Assembly: GCF_004212215.1 (NCBI RefSeq) | Contig: NZ_QVFV01000008.1 | Span: 92,243 to 156,242, forward strand | Length of the DNA: 64,000 bases | Direction of reading: 5' to 3' | Source of the DNA: Leptolyngbya iicbica LK | Lineage (GTDB): Bacteria > Cyanobacteriota > Cyanobacteriia > Phormidesmidales > Phormidesmidaceae | Shown: in pieces, positions 36,634 through 46,549 of the stretch | Layout: each line of letters opens with the position of its first letter | Numbering within the stretch: position 1 is the stretch's first letter | Translations under genes and position numbers: made by a program | The notes under the pieces: generated by a model | Databases searched by the model: none | What the model was told of the DNA's origin: nothing | The model's input: only the letters and a program-made list of their open reading frames with translations

Positions 36634-37665
36634 TTATGGAGTCCCGCGCAGCTCAATGACTAGCACCACCTCGTCCGAGGCGATCGCGACCCCATCATCC
36701 TGCGCCGGTACGAGTGGTGGCAGTTGCGGTGCCAACGTTTCAATACACTGCAGAACGGCAGCAGGCACAGTAGCATTCTCCTCCCAGGGTAAAAACTGCA
36801 TGATCTGACCTTGAGCATCAATTGCTGGCCACATCGTTATCCGAACGGTCGAACCCACTGGAATCAGGCCAGTTGAGCAGGCGGCCCCTTGTAATACAGC
36901 CGCCGTCTCAGTTTGCCAACCAGGGGGTAACTGGGGCGGCTGATCGTGAATATCGGAGCCCCCCCCTGGCACTGGCTGCAAGGACCACCAAGACTGGAGT
37001 CCAGTGGCCGATGGCCCCGTTGGCCCCTCAGAAACCGGGGGGGCGTCACTATTCTCACCGCCGGAGTCACCCGGCAAACTCGGCGGCACGACAGGACTTG
37101 ACGCTTCACCGCTGGGTGGCACCGGGGTGACGGACTGTGGCGGAGACGATGTGGCGGGAGGCGACCCCGAGGGTGCAGGCGGTGGTGTGACTGTTGAGGG
37201 CGGCGGGGTCGGGGCGGCGACTGGCGGCGGAGTTGCCGGGGAAGGCGGTTGAGGTGGCGTTGGTGCTGGCACCCCTGGCGTTGTGGGGGCAACGGCAGGC
37301 GCGACGGGCTGAGTCGTCGTCGGTGTCACTGGTGTACGCGACGGCGTGGATGGTGGTGACACCGGGGCGAGTTCGCTGGTGGTGGGGACGCGCTCAGTTG
37401 CTGGCGGCGGGGGTGGGCTGGCAGCAGTATTGTCGGACTGATGGGTGGTGACCTCCTCTGCGATCGGGGTCGTCGCGGGGGTAGGCTCCGCTGTAGCGGG
37501 CGATAAGGTAATGAACTTAATCGGTACAGGCGTCGCCACCTCGCTCTGCCGCTGTTGCCAAGCGGCTAATCCCCACCAAGCCACCAGAGAGTGGAGCAGG
37601 GCAGCCGCGATCGCGCTGTTGACCCAAACCCAGCGCGGGGTCTGAAACTGATTTCGGCTCAACAC
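36634..37665 (-). CDS. Proline-rich TonB-like membrane protein
   Basis: This 343-residue protein has one N-terminal membrane segment (about 12-36). It is followed by a PVPIKFITL block, as in TonB/TolA-like proteins, then about 180 residues very rich in Pro, Thr, Ala and Ser that should span the periplasm. A small C-terminal domain of about 100 residues has two Cys residues (GAACSTGLIPVG, LQCIETLAP) that could form a disulphide. I did not find ExbB/ExbD beside it. The start is a GTG at 37665, followed by a TTG. A role as energy transducer or as a cell-wall spanning protein are both possible; the sequence does not choose. Confidence 0.6.
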   Translation of the reverse strand: MLSRNQFQTPRWVWVNSAIAAALLHSLVAWWGLAAWQQRQSEVATPVPIKFITLSPATAEPTPATTPIAEEVTTHQSDNTAASPPPPPATERVPTTSELAPVSPPSTPSRTPVTPTTTQPVAPAVAPTTPGVPAPTPPQPPSPATPPPVAAPTPPPSTVTPPPAPSGSPPATSSPPQSVTPVPPSGEASSPVVPPSLPGDSGGENSDAPPVSEGPTGPSATGLQSWWSLQPVPGGGSDIHDQPPQLPPGWQTETAAVLQGAACSTGLIPVGSTVRITMWPAIDAQGQIMQFLPWEENATVPAAVLQCIETLAPQLPPLVPAQDDGVAIASDEVVLVIELRGTP

Positions 37666-37841
37666 AGCTCTGGCAGCACCCTATCGTCACGCGACATCAT
37701 GACCTAGCTTAGCGGTTCCACACATGAGCGCCGCTCTGAGTCAACCAGTTCGCTAGATGCCACAACTCAGTCCCCGTGAATCTGGAGACACTGTCGCCAG
37801 ATTCAGCACTATGCGCCCCCGCAGACAATGCCGCTGATGGC

Positions 37842-40800
37842 TCACAGTTGAATGCTACAAACCTTGAGCGGCAGTTGGAGGCCACGGAGCTGGGCGGCAA
37901 AACACGAGACTATAGTCTCCTGGGATAAATGCTGGGCCAATGTCCAAGACACCAAAACCCCATTGGGCTCAGCCACTTCCTGGAGTCGTGAGGCGATGTT
38001 GACGCAGGGGCCGATCGCGGTATAGTCCGCCCGGACTTCTCCGCCAAACATCCCTACTACCGCGTCGCCCTGGTGAATGCCATAGCGCACCCGGATTTCG
38101 GGAATATCTTGGGTTCGCCATTTCTGATTCAGCTCATCCAGAGTGTCGTGCATGCGATGGACTGCTGCGATCGCCCGTCGGGCCTGTTCATCGGGCGGCA
38201 ATTCTTCTGGTGCGCCAAACAGCGCCAACACCCCATCCCCCATGAATTTATCGACTGTGCCACCACTGGCAAAAATCGCTTCTGTCATAGCGTTGAGATA
38301 TTCATTCAACACCTGGGCCAGGCGACGCGGGCCTAACTGATCAGACAAGGGGGTAAAGCTGACAATGTCGCTAAACAGCACCGTAATCTGGCGCGGTTCA
38401 GGTTGCAGGGCGAGTTGTAAATCTCCCGCTGCGGCTTTCGTCACCAGCGTCTCGGGCAAAAACCGCCGCAGCACCGACTCTGTCAAATACTGATTGAGTT
38501 CCCGTACCTTTTGCTCGTTGGCTTTGAGGGCCAACAAATTGCGCACTTCGGCCAGCAGTTCGCGATCGTTAAATGGTTTGCCCAAATAGGCATCTGCTCC
38601 CTGCTCGACGCCTTCAATGCGGGTTTCATCATCGACCTTGGCCGTTAACAGCACAATGGGAATGCTGCTCAAAGCTTCGGTTTGGCGAATCTGCTGCAAC
38701 AGTTCCAGCCCCGACATCCCCGGCATCATTAAATCGGTCAAAATCAAGTTGGGCGTGAAGGTTTCGAGCATCGCCAAAGCGGCGACCCCATCGTGGGCTG
38801 TGCGCACTTGATAGCCTTGGCGTTGCAATACATTCGAAATGTACGATCGCAAATCAGCATTATCATCCACCACTAGGATGTGCGGCATTCCCGTCAGCGT
38901 ATTGGATGAGGTGTTCGTCGTGATCGCTGGTGACGAGGCTTCCGGCATCATCGAGATATCAGCTAGTTCGACTTCGGCACGGCTGATCTCAATGGCAGCG
39001 GCCTGGGTCAATATTTGCTCAGCTGGTAAGTGCTGGTGGCCGGTGGGTAACGTAACCACAAAGGTTGTTCCCTGACCATGGGTTGAAGTCACATCAATGG
39101 TGCCGTGATGCAAAGACACCAGTTCTTTGACGAGGGCGAGGCCCAGCCCGGTGCCTTCATAACGCCGATTGGTCGAGCCATCGGCTTGTCGAAAGCGATC
39201 AAATAAATGAGGCAGTTGATCATCACGGATGCCGATGCCCGTATCACTGACTTTGACGACACAGTGCCCGGCTGTCGCTTCTAAAACGACGGTGATGGTA
39301 CCGCCCGCAGGCGTAAATTTCACCGCATTCGACAAGAGGTTGTAGAGCACCTTGTCGAACTTTTCGAGATCGAGAAAGGCAGTGACACCTGCCGTCAGGT
39401 GGGTCTGTAGCTGCAACCCCTGGCGTTCACAATAGGGCTGAAACGCGGTCACCACATCTTTGATAAAAGCGGCCACATCCACGGGACGAAAGGTCGGCTG
39501 CATCCGACCCGCATCCAGCCGTTGCAAATCGAGCAGTTGATTCACCAATCGCAGTAACCGCCGGGCATTGCGGAGGGCAACGGTGGACTCTTCCAGATTT
39601 AAGCCCCGCTGATGGCTGACGGCGGCTTCTAACGGACCTAAGGTCAGCGTCAGCGGGGTGCGAAACTCATGGGAAATATTTTGAAAGAATTCAGTTTTTT
39701 GGCGATCAAGCGCCATGAGTTGTTCCGTCTGCTCGCGGGTTTTTTGATACAGGCGGGATTGCTGCACCGCGATCGCCGCCTGACTCGCGACCGCCTGCGC
39801 CAACTCAATTTCTCCCGGTTGCCAGGGGTGAGGGCGATGAATATGACGGAGCGAAATGCTGCCAATAATTTGGTCCTCAGTCATCAATGGCACGACGAGT
39901 AGCGATCGCGCCCCTCCTGAGCGGAGGGGTTGATCTTGCATCGTCATTTCGGGATGCTGACTCAGATCATCAATCTGAATTGGTTGTTGCGTTGTCAATA
40001 GCTCTTGCAAGACCGGGTTTTGACTAACGGGCGTTTGCGATCGCGGCAACACCGGATCTGACTCCGAGGTGTGGGGCACCGGACTGCCGTCAGGATGGGC
40101 TTCATACAGCCCCACACACTGCATATAGTCATTGGCCGCCGTCCACAGCGACAGCACACAGCTATCAACGGATAACACCTGCCCTAGTTCCCGCGTGATC
40201 GCTGCAAAAATGGCCTGGGGCTCCAAACTAGAGCGAATGGCCTGTGTCACCGTATTGAGTAATTGTTCACGCCGCGCCAGCGCTTGCATCTGCTCGTAGG
40301 TCAGCGCTTGCGACAGGGCCAGGGCCGTTTGATCGGCAACGGTCGCCAGCAGTTGGCGATCGCCCTCATGCCAAGCCTCAACCTCGCCACAGCGATGGAG
40401 GGCTAGCACGGCCAGCGGTTGTTGTTGACTAATCAGTGGGACCAGTAAGCTAGCTTGTACATTGAGGTCAGCTAACCGACTGACAACTAAGCGATCATCG
40501 TCGTTCGTCAAGACTGTCTCAGGGCTGAGCATCGTCATCTCGGTCACCGGCCAAGCCAAGTCTGACGGCAGCAAAGGGGCTGCGCTGGTAACTTGAGCCG
40601 CATTGGTGTAAATCGTGGCGGTGACCGCAGTACTGGCGGTGCCCAACGGCTGCAAGACGCAAATATCGGCTCCCATATGCTGACCCACCGTTTCGACCAC
40701 AGTCTGCATCATTATTTGCGCTGTGGTTGCACTGCGGATGGTGTTCGTCATCGCGTTCAGCAACGTTTCTTGTTGCAAGACGCGCTCTAATTCTTCGGTG

Positions 40801-41282
40801 CGCGATCGCAATAACTGATGGGCATCCAGCGCTTGGGAGACCACCGTCTTCAGGTCCTGCGCTTCCCAGGGTTTAGTGACATATTTAAACACCTTGCCCT
40901 GGTTAATCGCCCCGACTAAATCCTCAACATCTGTATACCCCGTCAAAATGATCCGCATGATATTGGGGTATTGCACCGCTGTCTGGCGCAAAAATTCGGT
41001 GCCACTCATGCCCGGCATCCGCTGATCGGAAATAATGACCGCGACGTCTGGGTGCTCCGTGAGAGTCTCTAAAGCCGCATGACCACTTTCTGCCCGCAGT
41101 ACCTTGAACTGTCTGTAAAACGTGCGATACAGCAAATCAAGATTGTCTGGCTCATCATCGACAACCAGCAACTTGGGTTTAGTGTTAAGTTCTCGACGCG
41201 GCTTAATAGACAACCCTCGATACCTGATATTTGACGTTCCTAAAGTTGATGCACAATTCCTGATGCTCCAGGCCAGACTCAA
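37842..41282 (-). CDS. cyaC: Hybrid histidine kinase/adenylate cyclase, CyaC type
   Basis: This 1146-residue protein links two-component signalling to cAMP. Order: receiver 1 (about 37-150, with VVDDEPD, IISDQRMPG, VTKPW), two GAF domains (about 185-330 and 345-500), histidine kinase (H-box FFQNISHEFRTPLTLTLGP near 535; N, G1 DTGIGI and G2 blocks to about 755), receiver 2 (about 790-910, ILTDLMMPG, LGKPF) and a C-terminal class III cyclase (about 935-1130). The cyclase keeps both metal Asp residues (FSDIVSF, MGDG), the Lys (VDKFMGDG) and Asp (RADYTAIG) that select adenine, and Asn/Arg (VNIASRL). This matches CyaC of Anabaena and Spirulina. The start at a TTG (41282) is uncertain; another TTG lies at 41213. 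Confidence 0.9.
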   Translation of the reverse strand: MSLAWSIRNCASTLGTSNIRYRGLSIKPRRELNTKPKLLVVDDEPDNLDLLYRTFYRQFKVLRAESGHAALETLTEHPDVAVIISDQRMPGMSGTEFLRQTAVQYPNIMRIILTGYTDVEDLVGAINQGKVFKYVTKPWEAQDLKTVVSQALDAHQLLRSRTEELERVLQQETLLNAMTNTIRSATTAQIMMQTVVETVGQHMGADICVLQPLGTASTAVTATIYTNAAQVTSAAPLLPSDLAWPVTEMTMLSPETVLTNDDDRLVVSRLADLNVQASLLVPLISQQQPLAVLALHRCGEVEAWHEGDRQLLATVADQTALALSQALTYEQMQALARREQLLNTVTQAIRSSLEPQAIFAAITRELGQVLSVDSCVLSLWTAANDYMQCVGLYEAHPDGSPVPHTSESDPVLPRSQTPVSQNPVLQELLTTQQPIQIDDLSQHPEMTMQDQPLRSGGARSLLVVPLMTEDQIIGSISLRHIHRPHPWQPGEIELAQAVASQAAIAVQQSRLYQKTREQTEQLMALDRQKTEFFQNISHEFRTPLTLTLGPLEAAVSHQRGLNLEESTVALRNARRLLRLVNQLLDLQRLDAGRMQPTFRPVDVAAFIKDVVTAFQPYCERQGLQLQTHLTAGVTAFLDLEKFDKVLYNLLSNAVKFTPAGGTITVVLEATAGHCVVKVSDTGIGIRDDQLPHLFDRFRQADGSTNRRYEGTGLGLALVKELVSLHHGTIDVTSTHGQGTTFVVTLPTGHQHLPAEQILTQAAAIEISRAEVELADISMMPEASSPAITTNTSSNTLTGMPHILVVDDNADLRSYISNVLQRQGYQVRTAHDGVAALAMLETFTPNLILTDLMMPGMSGLELLQQIRQTEALSSIPIVLLTAKVDDETRIEGVEQGADAYLGKPFNDRELLAEVRNLLALKANEQKVRELNQYLTESVLRRFLPETLVTKAAAGDLQLALQPEPRQITVLFSDIVSFTPLSDQLGPRRLAQVLNEYLNAMTEAIFASGGTVDKFMGDGVLALFGAPEELPPDEQARRAIAAVHRMHDTLDELNQKWRTQDIPEIRVRYGIHQGDAVVGMFGGEVRADYTAIGPCVNIASRLQEVAEPNGVLVSWTLAQHLSQETIVSCFAAQLRGLQLPLKVCSIQL

Positions 41283-41825
41283 TCGTGCTGTCTAAAATCG
41301 ATGACCGCACAGGCACTCCATAGTTTGCCCCAGAACCCTGTCAGAAATTGCTAATTCAGCCTCAACAATTTGTCTGAGCGCCGACTCAGTCTCCCTGAGC
41401 GCCCGGGCTAGATAGTTGCCTACCAGCGGCTACACCGCTCGACTTGCTTGACTTAGACTGCACCCAGCTAACGTTGATTTGGCTGAGTTTAGATGCCTGA
41501 GTGATGGTGGCCCCAGAGTTGATCCCAGTTAGTTTTACTTCACACCTTGTGACAGTCAGGATAATTGCTGCCCCCCTTTAACCCGACCCTGAGTCGGTAC
41601 AGACGCCCCCTTGTTCAGTTCGCGATGGGCCTGATCCGGGCTCTCGTATTTTGCCAGTTAACCTGCAATCACCCCCCAATTTGAGCATCGTCTGCAGCCA
41701 CAAACAAAACATTGAGATCAGGCAGGGTAAACTGACGGATAGTTCGATATACCGGCTTGGCACACCTCTAAGAGAATGCCCAATCCTGGTGTTACAAACG
41801 CAATGCCTCGGTCACTTTGTTCCCC
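41283..41825. other. Divergent intergenic region
   Basis: About 540 bases separate the cyaC-type gene and the GNAT gene. I see no conserved small protein, tRNA or strong hairpin. Confidence 0.4.
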
Positions 41826-42461
41826 ATGCCAGTGTCTCGATCTGCTGAATTTGAATCAGTTTCGTTTTATATCCGGCCGGCAGTGCTAACGGATTTACAG
41901 GACGTGGCCACTGTTTTAGCCAGCAGCTTTTATCCGCCTTTGGGTTGGCAGCGGTGGTTGTATCCTCTGTTTCGCTTTAGCATTCACGAAGATCTGAAGC
42001 AGCGGCTACAAGGGGGACATCCGCACTATCGCTGCCTGACGGCGATCGCGCCTGATCGCATCACCCGCCAACCGACTGTCATTGGCACGGTCGAAGTCGC
42101 TTACCGTCAACCCCATTTATGGACCTTTCACCGTTTGCCCTGGGTCTACCTCTCGAACTTGGCCGTCTGCCCTCACTATCGTCGTCAGGGGGTGGCACGG
42201 CGGCTCTTGCAAGCGGCTGAGCAGCTGACTCTTGACTGGGGCTTTGGGGATTTGTCTCTGCATGTCATGACAGATAACAGCCAGGCTCGGCAGCTCTATG
42301 AGGGCATGGGGTATCAACTCCATCGGGTCGAACCGACGCTCTTGTCTCTCTTTAACTTTCAGCCCTCGCGCTTATTGTTGAGAAAGACGATCTCACCACC
42401 ACAGCGATCGTCGTCCGTTTTTCAGTATGTTGATCCCACCGCTTCGGAGCCTTCACACTGA
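41826..42461 (+). CDS. GNAT family N-acetyltransferase
   Basis: This is an acetyl-CoA-dependent acetyltransferase of unknown substrate. The 211-residue product starts at the ATG 41826 (MPVSRSAEF). The GNAT core lies at about residues 15-170: FYIRPAVLTDLQDVATVLASSF (motif C), then VYLSNLAVCPHYRRQGVARRLLQ (motif A with the acetyl-CoA loop R-R-Q-G-V-A) and DNSQARQLYEGMGYQ (motif B). The family is too broad to say what is acetylated; a protein N-terminus or a small molecule are equally possible. The gene precedes ftsW by 335 bases. Confidence 0.87.
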   Translation: MPVSRSAEFESVSFYIRPAVLTDLQDVATVLASSFYPPLGWQRWLYPLFRFSIHEDLKQRLQGGHPHYRCLTAIAPDRITRQPTVIGTVEVAYRQPHLWTFHRLPWVYLSNLAVCPHYRRQGVARRLLQAAEQLTLDWGFGDLSLHVMTDNSQARQLYEGMGYQLHRVEPTLLSLFNFQPSRLLLRKTISPPQRSSSVFQYVDPTASEPSH

Positions 42462-42607
42462 CCTCTCAGCTCACTAGCAGAGCCGGACTGCGGAGATGAA
42501 GGGGGGCTAGGAAGAATGGTCAGCCGTCATCCCTCAGAGTCTGTATAGCGAGCAGGAGGCGATCGCTGACTCAGCGCCAGGATTTTAGTGTCACAGGTTT
42601 TATGAGG

Positions 42608-42760
42608 ATTGGTATACTTGCCGCAGTTCCATCGCGGTGAAAGGAACTAATGACACTATCCTTGGCTCAATCGGGGACGCCAGACCCGTTGGTCACCCAC
42701 AGATAGTGTTGACCGCCGTAGCCTTGCGGTTGCTTTGTGGCAATGCCTTGCGCTTGCCAA
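42608..42760 (+). promoter_or_regulatory. Possible structured leader upstream of ftsW
   Basis: After a TATACT hexamer (42613-42618) come pairs that could fold: AGTTCC with GGAACT within about 25 bases, and ACACTATC (42653-42660) with GATAGTGT (42712-42719) enclosing a G/C-rich loop. The downstream ftsW start is about 80 bases further. This could be a long 5' leader or a separate small RNA; I do not recognise any known riboswitch family in it. Confidence 0.25.
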
Positions 42761-42796
42761 TCATCTCAATTTCTGGAAGGAAACGAGCCTGAACCC

Positions 42797-43996
42797 ATGG
42801 CCTCTAACGCGCGTGTGAAACTTATTCGGTATCTGCTGCCCGTCATCGATCCGGCGACTCAGCATTGGTCACGAGAATCGCGTCTTATTCGTTGGCTGAC
42901 GCTAGTGTGGTTGTCGATTGGCCTGATTACTTTGTTTTCGGCTTCTTACCCGGTTGCCCTAGCTGAAACGGGGATCGGTTGGCGATTTTTAGCGATTCAG
43001 CTGCTGTGGGTATTTTTAGGGCTCAATCTGTTTAATTGGATTGTGCGGCAGCCGATTACTAGTCTGATCCGGCTGTCGGGCATCGCCTTTTTTGTGTTGA
43101 TCGGGCTACTATTTCTGACGCTGATCCCAGCTCTGGGCGTCACGATTAATGGCGCGACGCGGTGGCTAGCTCTCGGCCCATTTTTGATCCAACCCTCAGA
43201 GCTACTAAAACCGCTGCTCGTATTGCAAGCCGCTCGACTGTTTGGCCGCTGGCCGCAGTTGTCATGGTCGACCCGGGGTTGGTGGATTGGGTTATTTGCG
43301 ATCGCGATCGCGGCCATCTTGTTGCAGCCCAACCTCAGCACCGCCGCGATTTGTGGTCTCTCTGTATGGTTAGTCGCATTGGCGGCGGGCTTGCCCTATC
43401 GGTTGCTGCTGGGCACGGCGATGACGGGGTTGACGACGGCTTTGGTGAGTCTCAGTGCCAATGCTTATCAGCGCGAGCGGATTACGGCCTTTCTCAATCC
43501 CTGGGCCGACCCCATGGGTAATGGGTATCAGCTGATTCAAAGTTTGCTGGCGATTGGCTCTGGTGGCTGGTTAGGCAGTGGCTTAGGTTTGTCAGAACAA
43601 AAACTGGACTTTTTGCCGATTCAGTACACCGATTTTATTTTTTCGGTTTACGCCGAGGAATTTGGGTTCATCGGTGGCCTCTTTTTACTTACGCTGCTAA
43701 TGTCTTATGCCACCCTGGCGACTTTGGTCGCGATGCGCATTCAGCATCCGATTCACCGTCTCATTGCGATCGGGGCCATGGTGCTCTTAGTGGGGCAATC
43801 GCTATTAAATATTGGGGTGGCGGTTGGAGCTTTGCCGACGACTGGCTTGCCATTGCCGTTGTTTAGCTATGGGGGGAGCTCGATGATTGCCAGCTTAGCG
43901 ATCGCGGCTTTGTTGACCCGCGTCGCCCGTGAAGTTAACACCGACAATGTCGTTTCCCTGCCGCTCGGGCAACCCCTCAGCAAGCCCCAAGCTTGA
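42797..43996 (+). CDS. ftsW: SEDS-family septal peptidoglycan polymerase FtsW
   Basis: FtsW polymerises lipid II into septal glycan together with FtsI. The 399-residue product has about ten membrane segments and the SEDS signatures: TINGATRWLALGPFLIQPSELLKP, then QPNLSTAA, then GGWLGSGLGLSEQKLDFLPIQYTDFIFSVYAEEFGF. The Asp in TDF is the residue I associate with catalysis. The ending GLPLPLFSYGGSSM is also typical. RodA is the alternative name; the S-Y-G-G-S-S and overall layout fit FtsW slightly better. I chose the ATG at 42797 (MASNARVKL); a frame start at 42737 adds residues without family features. It converges with the DUF3769 gene. Confidence 0.88.
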   Translation: MASNARVKLIRYLLPVIDPATQHWSRESRLIRWLTLVWLSIGLITLFSASYPVALAETGIGWRFLAIQLLWVFLGLNLFNWIVRQPITSLIRLSGIAFFVLIGLLFLTLIPALGVTINGATRWLALGPFLIQPSELLKPLLVLQAARLFGRWPQLSWSTRGWWIGLFAIAIAAILLQPNLSTAAICGLSVWLVALAAGLPYRLLLGTAMTGLTTALVSLSANAYQRERITAFLNPWADPMGNGYQLIQSLLAIGSGGWLGSGLGLSEQKLDFLPIQYTDFIFSVYAEEFGFIGGLFLLTLLMSYATLATLVAMRIQHPIHRLIAIGAMVLLVGQSLLNIGVAVGALPTTGLPLPLFSYGGSSMIASLAIAALLTRVAREVNTDNVVSLPLGQPLSKPQA

Positions 43997-44070
43997 AAGT
44001 CTCAGCAGTGAGTGTTGGCACTGGCATGGCCGAACGCTTTCGCCAGTCTTGCGCTGCAAGGTGAAGGAAC

Positions 44071-46527
44071 TTACTGCAAAACACCGCCTTCCACTTCGCG
44101 GATGTCAGCTCCCCCAAACCGAGGTGCCCGACCCGCCCAGTCAAATTCGTTGATGCGAAAGCCTAAGAAGCCCGCTGAGCGAGTTGGACTATAGCGAAGA
44201 AAGAGGCCGTAGGTTCGACGATTGTATTCAAACACGTAGTCTGTATTGATGATTTCGCCAGTGTCGAGGTTGACTGAAGTCTGGAAACCAAGGCGAAACG
44301 GCCCGTATAGCTGCTGAATGATGCCACCGCTGAGTCGATTGCTATCCACATTGCGGTCAAAGAAAAACGGTGATGTTGCGGCATCGCTGACAAACGAGCG
44401 TGTGTAAGTCACATTGAACACAGTCGAGTCGAAGAAGTCACGCGAAAAATGACCGAACTCGCCCGACAGGCGGACACTCGCCGATAGATCGTCTTGAGTG
44501 TCGTCGCTGGTGTAATACGTGTAGGTGCCCCGACCAAACAATGCTAGGCGAATATTTGGAACGCGAGGCGTGGAAGTAAATCGAAGTCCCTCTTCCGGAG
44601 TTGCCGGCAACGCCTCACCGCGCCACAGGTCAAAGCTACGACCGATGGCCACGCTGCCTTGAAATCGCCCTAGACTAGCTCGAAACGGAGGGGTTGTACT
44701 GTTGACTAGCTCAAGTCGATCAGTGTCAGCCGTAATGTATTGGGCCGCAACCTGATAACTGAAGGTAATGCCAGTATCGCCAATGCGGAAGCTAGGGGAC
44801 ACCAGTACCGCTCCAAGATTGCTCTGGACATTTTGAAAACCCAAGGAGCCATTGAAGAGGCGATCGCGGTAACTGTACTCCAGATTGAGCACGTGCCTGC
44901 CAAGTAGCTGGCGGACGCGGACGCTGGAGCGGAGTCGATCCTCCAGGTTTTGCAGATCAAGCCCTGAAAAACTAGCGTTAAATCGGACACTGGTACGTGG
45001 ACCCAGCAATCCCACCACGTCGGCTTCGAGGCCCAAATTGCTCAAAAATGATTCGTCTTCGGGGGGCGGGTCTTCACCTGCTAACAAACGCTGCACCAAG
45101 ACCTGTGGCGTGATAAATGCCCGCCATGAGCCCGCTCGATAGACCTCAAAAGAGCGTTCAACAAATAGACCATCTCGATCTGTGCCGTCGTAACCGAAGG
45201 TCACAAACAAAGGATTAGCACTCTGTTCGCCTCGGGTCAGCAAGATGCGATCGCGTAGCAGAGGCACGGTAAAGCTTTGGTCAAAAACCAGTCGGGCATT
45301 CTCGATATAGAGTTCGTCTTGCAGGTCAGTCAACCGAGTCAGAGTGGCTGAGTTACCACGAAACTCTAATTCTGGCGGCGAAAACGGGTCATTCGTCAGG
45401 CTGATTTCCTGGGCATACCAACCTTCCGCATCAAAGTCGAGTTGTGCCGCCTCAAATCGAAATCGGCGTACTGCTCCCCCCGCAGTAGGCTGGGGCAATC
45501 CTGAAGCGCTAGAAGGCACCGTGAGTCCGGTACCAAAGGAGAGGTTGCCCGTACCCTCAACATTGTTAATGGGATCAGCGGCGAGAATATCAGGATCAGT
45601 TGTGCCTGGTGTTAGGTCTCCGGCTAAATCACTCCCCGCACTGGGAATAAAGAGCGTCCCTCGGGCATCAAACAAACTGCCGGCCCCTTGAATGAGGTTG
45701 TATTCACCGCGATCAGCCTCAATCACCTGTTCTCCACGGGTGAAGAGCACATCGCCATCGACCACCACAAATCGGTTGGCTAGGTTGGCCCACAGGCGAT
45801 CTGCCCTCAAAATGCCGTTGCCCAGCCGTAACACCACATCCCCCTGGGCGGTCAGCACCTGGGTTTGGGGTTCAAACTCTTGATAGTCAGCCGTCAAATT
45901 CAACGGGGTGGGAGGACGGTTGGTGGGTTGAGTCGGCGTCAGCAACGCGCCATCAACCACCGCTCCGTTGGACCAGTCACGTTCGGGGGTGGCGGCCCGG
46001 GGATAAACGGGGCCATCCTCTTCTTCGTCTAGCGTTGTTGACGATTCAGGATCGTCGCCTTCTACCACCTCATCTTCATCCGAGTTGGTATCGGTTTGGG
46101 GCGCTTGATCGGGCGGCGGTGGGTTAGGAACGTTCTCTGCATCAGGCGCGGCATCGCGATCGCCCAATTGCGATACCCAAGGAGCCCGTATCGAAGCAAA
46201 GTTTCGTTGAGAGGGAGGAGCCGATGCCTCTTCTAAACCCAGTGGTGCGGATATAGGCTCAGCCTGGAGGAATTGGGCCTGAGTTGCCGATGCGGCTAGG
46301 GAAGGAACATCCGTCGCTCTGATGACAGAGGCGATATCGGAAAACTGCACCGGACGAGTCAACGCTTCGGGTGCTGAGAAGGCAGCCGGATCTGGCCGTC
46401 CCTGGTGAGAGGAAGTTGCCGCGCGATCGCTGGGATCAGACCGAGGTGTCGCTTCGTCCGGGGTCGCCGTCGACACTGTCTGAACAAGGGCAGGAGGAGG
46501 CAGATCAGCAGGAGGAATAAAGGGCAT
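44071..46527 (-). CDS. DUF3769 outer-membrane protein (LptD-like)
   Basis: This protein of about 818 residues is of cyanobacterial type. The N-terminal 190 residues are low-complexity, Pro/Ala/Asp-rich, with an acidic run (EDEVVEGDDPES). From about 195 comes an OstA/LptA-like region (LTADYQEFEPQTQVLTAQGDVVLRLGNGIL, then RGEQVIEADRGEYNL). The last 350 residues alternate as a beta-barrel (FNVTYTRSF, FRLGFQTSVNLDTGEI) and end in the DUF3769 domain. This is the layout expected for the cyanobacterial counterpart of the LPS-assembly protein LptD. The start at ATG 46527 has no classical signal peptide, which is odd for an outer-membrane protein; a mis-set start is possible. Confidence 0.78.
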   Translation of the reverse strand: MPFIPPADLPPPALVQTVSTATPDEATPRSDPSDRAATSSHQGRPDPAAFSAPEALTRPVQFSDIASVIRATDVPSLAASATQAQFLQAEPISAPLGLEEASAPPSQRNFASIRAPWVSQLGDRDAAPDAENVPNPPPPDQAPQTDTNSDEDEVVEGDDPESSTTLDEEEDGPVYPRAATPERDWSNGAVVDGALLTPTQPTNRPPTPLNLTADYQEFEPQTQVLTAQGDVVLRLGNGILRADRLWANLANRFVVVDGDVLFTRGEQVIEADRGEYNLIQGAGSLFDARGTLFIPSAGSDLAGDLTPGTTDPDILAADPINNVEGTGNLSFGTGLTVPSSASGLPQPTAGGAVRRFRFEAAQLDFDAEGWYAQEISLTNDPFSPPELEFRGNSATLTRLTDLQDELYIENARLVFDQSFTVPLLRDRILLTRGEQSANPLFVTFGYDGTDRDGLFVERSFEVYRAGSWRAFITPQVLVQRLLAGEDPPPEDESFLSNLGLEADVVGLLGPRTSVRFNASFSGLDLQNLEDRLRSSVRVRQLLGRHVLNLEYSYRDRLFNGSLGFQNVQSNLGAVLVSPSFRIGDTGITFSYQVAAQYITADTDRLELVNSTTPPFRASLGRFQGSVAIGRSFDLWRGEALPATPEEGLRFTSTPRVPNIRLALFGRGTYTYYTSDDTQDDLSASVRLSGEFGHFSRDFFDSTVFNVTYTRSFVSDAATSPFFFDRNVDSNRLSGGIIQQLYGPFRLGFQTSVNLDTGEIINTDYVFEYNRRTYGLFLRYSPTRSAGFLGFRINEFDWAGRAPRFGGADIREVEGGVLQ

Positions 46528-46549
46528 AGACGGCCAGCCAATCAAAACA

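Noticed and set aside
45344-45691. Open frame of 115 codons on the plus strand
   Set aside because: It lies inside the DUF3769 gene in antisense and has no family features.
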